Under the pieces are notes generated by a model, which did not search any database, was not told the DNA's origin, and worked only from the letters and a program-made list of their open reading frames with translations. Positions 5,261 to 6,585 of a stretch of 6,585 nt of DNA are shown here, piece after piece. Location: the NCBI GenBank assembly GCA_029880775.1, contig JAOUNV010000115.1:1-6585 (forward strand). Reading direction: 5' to 3'. The number at the start of each line of letters is the position of its first letter. The first letter of the stretch is position 1. The position numbers and the translations under genes are program-made. Source of the stretch: Nitrospinota bacterium (GTDB lineage Bacteria > Nitrospinota_A > UBA7883).

Positions 5261-5662
5261 CTATAGTTTGTTTGCGCACTCGGGGCAGAACTTATGGGTT
5301 TTCTCCACCCGGCTCCCGCATTCGGGGCAGAACTTCCCCTTCTTCTTCTCCGTCTTGCTTTCACCGGAGGTCGGCGCTTTCCCTTTTGCGGTGCTGTCGA
5401 TGACTCCCAGCAGGCTGATCGCCTCGGCTTCAAGGCTACGCTTCATTCCATCGTAATCCTCTTGGCCGATTTTGCCAGTTCGCATGTCAAACTCCAGGTC
5501 TTTCAAAGCAGTGTACGCCGCTTCCTTCCTATACAACAGGTCGGAAAGCTCGTTTTCCATAAGCTCCGGGGCGGATTGGTACGCGGAGGCGCCCAACAGT
5601 GGAAAAGCCACCACCGCCAGGACTATCAGCAAAATCGCGATCTCCGCGATAAAAATACCCAT
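5261..5662 (-). CDS. Membrane-anchored protein with C-terminal zinc ribbon
   Basis: This 133-residue protein has one N-terminal membrane helix (about 4-24). A charged, probably coiled-coil region follows at 33-86 (N-E-L-S-D-L-L-Y-R-K-E-A-A-Y-T-A-L-K-D-L-E-F-D), then a Lys/Ser/Thr-rich linker. The C-terminal zinc ribbon has C-P-E-C-G at Cys112/Cys115 and C-P-E-C at Cys126/Cys129. The middle segment, with its L-x-D-L-E-F-D-x-x-T-G-K-I-x-x-x-D-Y pattern, resembles the first part of CcmI/CycH-type cytochrome c maturation proteins, and similar zinc-ribbon proteins occur beside ccm genes. That fits its place 43 nt downstream of the CcmH-like gene. The start has AGGAAGG 10 nt upstream (5673-5679). 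A role in cytochrome c assembly is inference from context; it has no TPR domain. It converges on the lipoprotein gene with 29 nt between stops. Confidence 0.82.
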   Translation of the reverse strand: MGIFIAEIAILLIVLAVVAFPLLGASAYQSAPELMENELSDLLYRKEAAYTALKDLEFDMRTGKIGQEDYDGMKRSLEAEAISLLGVIDSTAKGKAPTSGESKTEKKKGKFCPECGSRVEKTHKFCPECANKL

Positions 5663-5689
5663 ATCGTCAAAACCTTCCTGGGAAAATTG

Positions 5690-5721
5690 TCAGAAATCGA
5701 ACTCCTTAAGAGTCGAACTCC
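5690..5721 (-). repeat. Imperfect 16-nt tandem duplication at the ccmH stop codon
   Basis: On the minus strand a 16-nt unit beginning GGAGTTCGA (5721-5706) ends at the stop codon and is directly repeated (5705-5690) with 12 of 16 matching positions. The second copy lies in the gap before the zinc-ribbon gene. It looks like a small replication-slippage duplication that has since diverged; no function is implied. Confidence 0.5.
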
Positions 5722-6260
5722 TCCAGTTCCTTTTTCAATCTTTCTGTCATTTCATCGGTAGTCTGCCCATTAGCGGGGTCGGGCCCCGAATCGCCAGGCT
5801 CGGAGTCTGTCTTGCGGACCTGGCCCTCGCGGGCCTTGGCCCCTCCAGCCCAGCGCATGGCGATGAGCGATACGCCATATCCTGCCGCCAGAATGGCGAT
5901 GAAGGGAAGAATGTACCCTATAATGTTGAACCCTTCCTTCGTAGGCGCGGCCAATGCCTGCTCTCCTCTTTCGCTGACGAATTCGGCCAGTATCTGGTCA
6001 CGGGTCTTCCCCTCGGTGAGCATCTCCCTGATCTTTTTGCGGGCGGGGATGGCGTAGTCGCAATTCACATGCGGGCAATCCTTAAGGATCGATTTGCATC
6101 CACACAGGCATATCATATCCCGCTGGATGGAGCTGAAAAGCTCGTCAGAAAACTTACCCGTTTCCTGGGCCCAGCCTGCTCCGGCGGAGGCGGCCATCAG
6201 TATCATTATGGCAGCCATCACCGAGCCTGACCACCTGGTCCATCCATAAAATAAAACCAT
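5706..6260 (-). CDS. CcmH/CycL-family cytochrome c maturation protein, CxCGC variant
   Basis: This 184-residue protein resembles CcmH (CycL/Ccl2), the periplasmic thiol-redox protein that prepares apocytochrome cysteines for haem attachment. A signal peptide (1-31, ending A-G-A-G-W-A) is followed by a domain with M-I-C-L-C-G-C (Cys51, Cys53, Cys55), then D-C-P-H-V-N-C (Cys62, His64, Cys67). The helical part reads A-R-K-K-I-R-E-M-L-T-E-G-K-T-R-D-Q-I-L-A-E-F-V-S-E-R-G-E and then A-A-P-T-K-E-G-F-N, which is strongly CcmH-like. A membrane helix lies at about 112-134, with an acidic cytoplasmic tail of about 50 residues. Classical CcmH has L-R-C-x-x-C-Q; here the pair is replaced by a C-x-C-x-C cluster, a pattern I associate with CcmH-like proteins outside the gamma- and alphaproteobacteria. 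The start at 6260 has only a weak AGG upstream; Met15 is an alternative. It probably shares a transcript with the genes on either side. Confidence 0.87.
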   Translation of the reverse strand: MVLFYGWTRWSGSVMAAIMILMAASAGAGWAQETGKFSDELFSSIQRDMICLCGCKSILKDCPHVNCDYAIPARKKIREMLTEGKTRDQILAEFVSERGEQALAAPTKEGFNIIGYILPFIAILAAGYGVSLIAMRWAGGAKAREGQVRKTDSEPGDSGPDPANGQTTDEMTERLKKELEEFDS

Positions 6261-6310
6261 GAATAACCTAACTAATAAGTTTTGAGCCGTTTTTTCTGAA
6301 AAGGCGGCGT

Positions 6311-6332
6311 ATCAGGATCTCTGCTCCCTGAT
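6311..6332 (-). repeat. Short inverted repeat over the stop of the membrane protein gene
   Basis: ATCAGG (6311-6316) and CCTGAT (6327-6332) are perfect inverted repeats around 10 nt, overlapping the stop codon. No T-run follows on the minus strand, so it is not a standard terminator. It might slow ribosomes or polymerase between this gene and ccmH, or be chance. Confidence 0.25.
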
Positions 6333-6584
6333 GTCCAATGCCGCCCATATGGCGACGGTCAACAAAGGAAGAAAGAAAACATTGGCTTTTTCCGGCGTGA
6401 AGCTCAAAGCATTTGCCATATGCCCCATGGAAGCAAGCGAGCTCACCGCCATCGCCATTAAAGTCACTGGAGCGAACTTCATCACCCGTTCCATGTTCGC
6501 CCCCTCCGGCTCGCAGAGCACCGCGCCGATGGAAAGAACAATCCCGAAAAAAATATAGTGCGCGGGGTTGGACAAGGTGAGCCC
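6312..6584 (-). CDS. Hypothetical multi-pass membrane protein, C-terminal part
   Basis: The frame enters from the right edge (first full codon at 6584) and ends at TGA 6314-6312, giving at least 90 residues. Three hydrophobic segments are visible: one around H-Y-I-F-F-G-I-V-L-S-I-G-A-V-L, one around F-A-P-V-T-L-M-A-M-A-V, and one around F-F-L-P-L-L-T-V-A-I-W-A-A-L. A short charged tail (D-I-R-E-Q-R-S) follows. Two Met/His pairs (G-H-M and the nearby M-A-N) are present, but no haem or thiol motif is seen. The TTG at 6575 is unlikely to be the start, because the frame stays open to the edge. It lies 51 nt upstream of the ccmH-like gene on the same strand, so an operon is likely. I do not recognise the family; a cytochrome c assembly or transport subunit is possible from context only. 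Confidence 0.6.
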   Translation of the reverse strand, partial: GLTLSNPAHYIFFGIVLSIGAVLCEPEGANMERVMKFAPVTLMAMAVSSLASMGHMANALSFTPEKANVFFLPLLTVAIWAALDIREQRS

Positions 6585-6585
6585 G

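Noticed and set aside
5472..6230. 252-codon plus-strand open frame opposite the ccmH-like and zinc-ribbon genes
   Set aside because: It is antisense to two genes with clear family motifs and has low-complexity, domain-free content.

Overview
The window looks like chromosomal DNA from a Gram-negative bacterium. It carries a murein lytic transglycosylase, a lipobox-bearing lipoprotein, a Sec signal peptide, a CcmH-type cytochrome c maturation protein, a CarD/CdnL regulator and a good sigma-54 promoter match. The mix would fit a deltaproteobacterial or Nitrospinota-like lineage, but that placement is inference. No transposase, integrase, tRNA, rRNA or CRISPR array was seen.

Left block (1-2224): the 3' end of a soluble lytic transglycosylase gene is followed after 11 nt by a complete N-acyl-D-amino-acid deacylase gene. 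The two are probably co-transcribed and may both serve cell-wall or D-amino-acid turnover. A half-size UPF0016/Gdt1-type membrane protein gene converges on them from the minus strand.

Middle block (2225-3501): two noncoding stretches of nearly 500 nt flank a 99-codon gene for a secreted protein. Its mature part has three copies of the motif Y-G-L-P-[HY]-x4-H. I do not recognise this family. Upstream lie a near-consensus sigma-54 -24/-12 element, a leader hairpin whose 3' arm could instead pair with the ribosome binding site, and a distant inverted repeat that could be an activator site. A strong rho-independent terminator closes the unit. A possible 22-codon ORF and a hairpin lie further downstream. 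This is the most novel part of the window.

Regulatory block (3437-5231): a clear sigma-70 promoter (TTGACG-17-TATACT) drives carD/cdnL, then a CRP-family regulator, then an overlapping lipoprotein gene of unknown function. All three probably form one operon.

Right block (5261-6585, minus strand): transcription runs from a partial membrane protein through a CcmH-like protein with a C-x-C-G-C motif in place of the usual C-x-x-C, to a membrane-anchored protein with a C-terminal zinc ribbon. This looks like part of a cytochrome c biogenesis locus that continues past the window edge.
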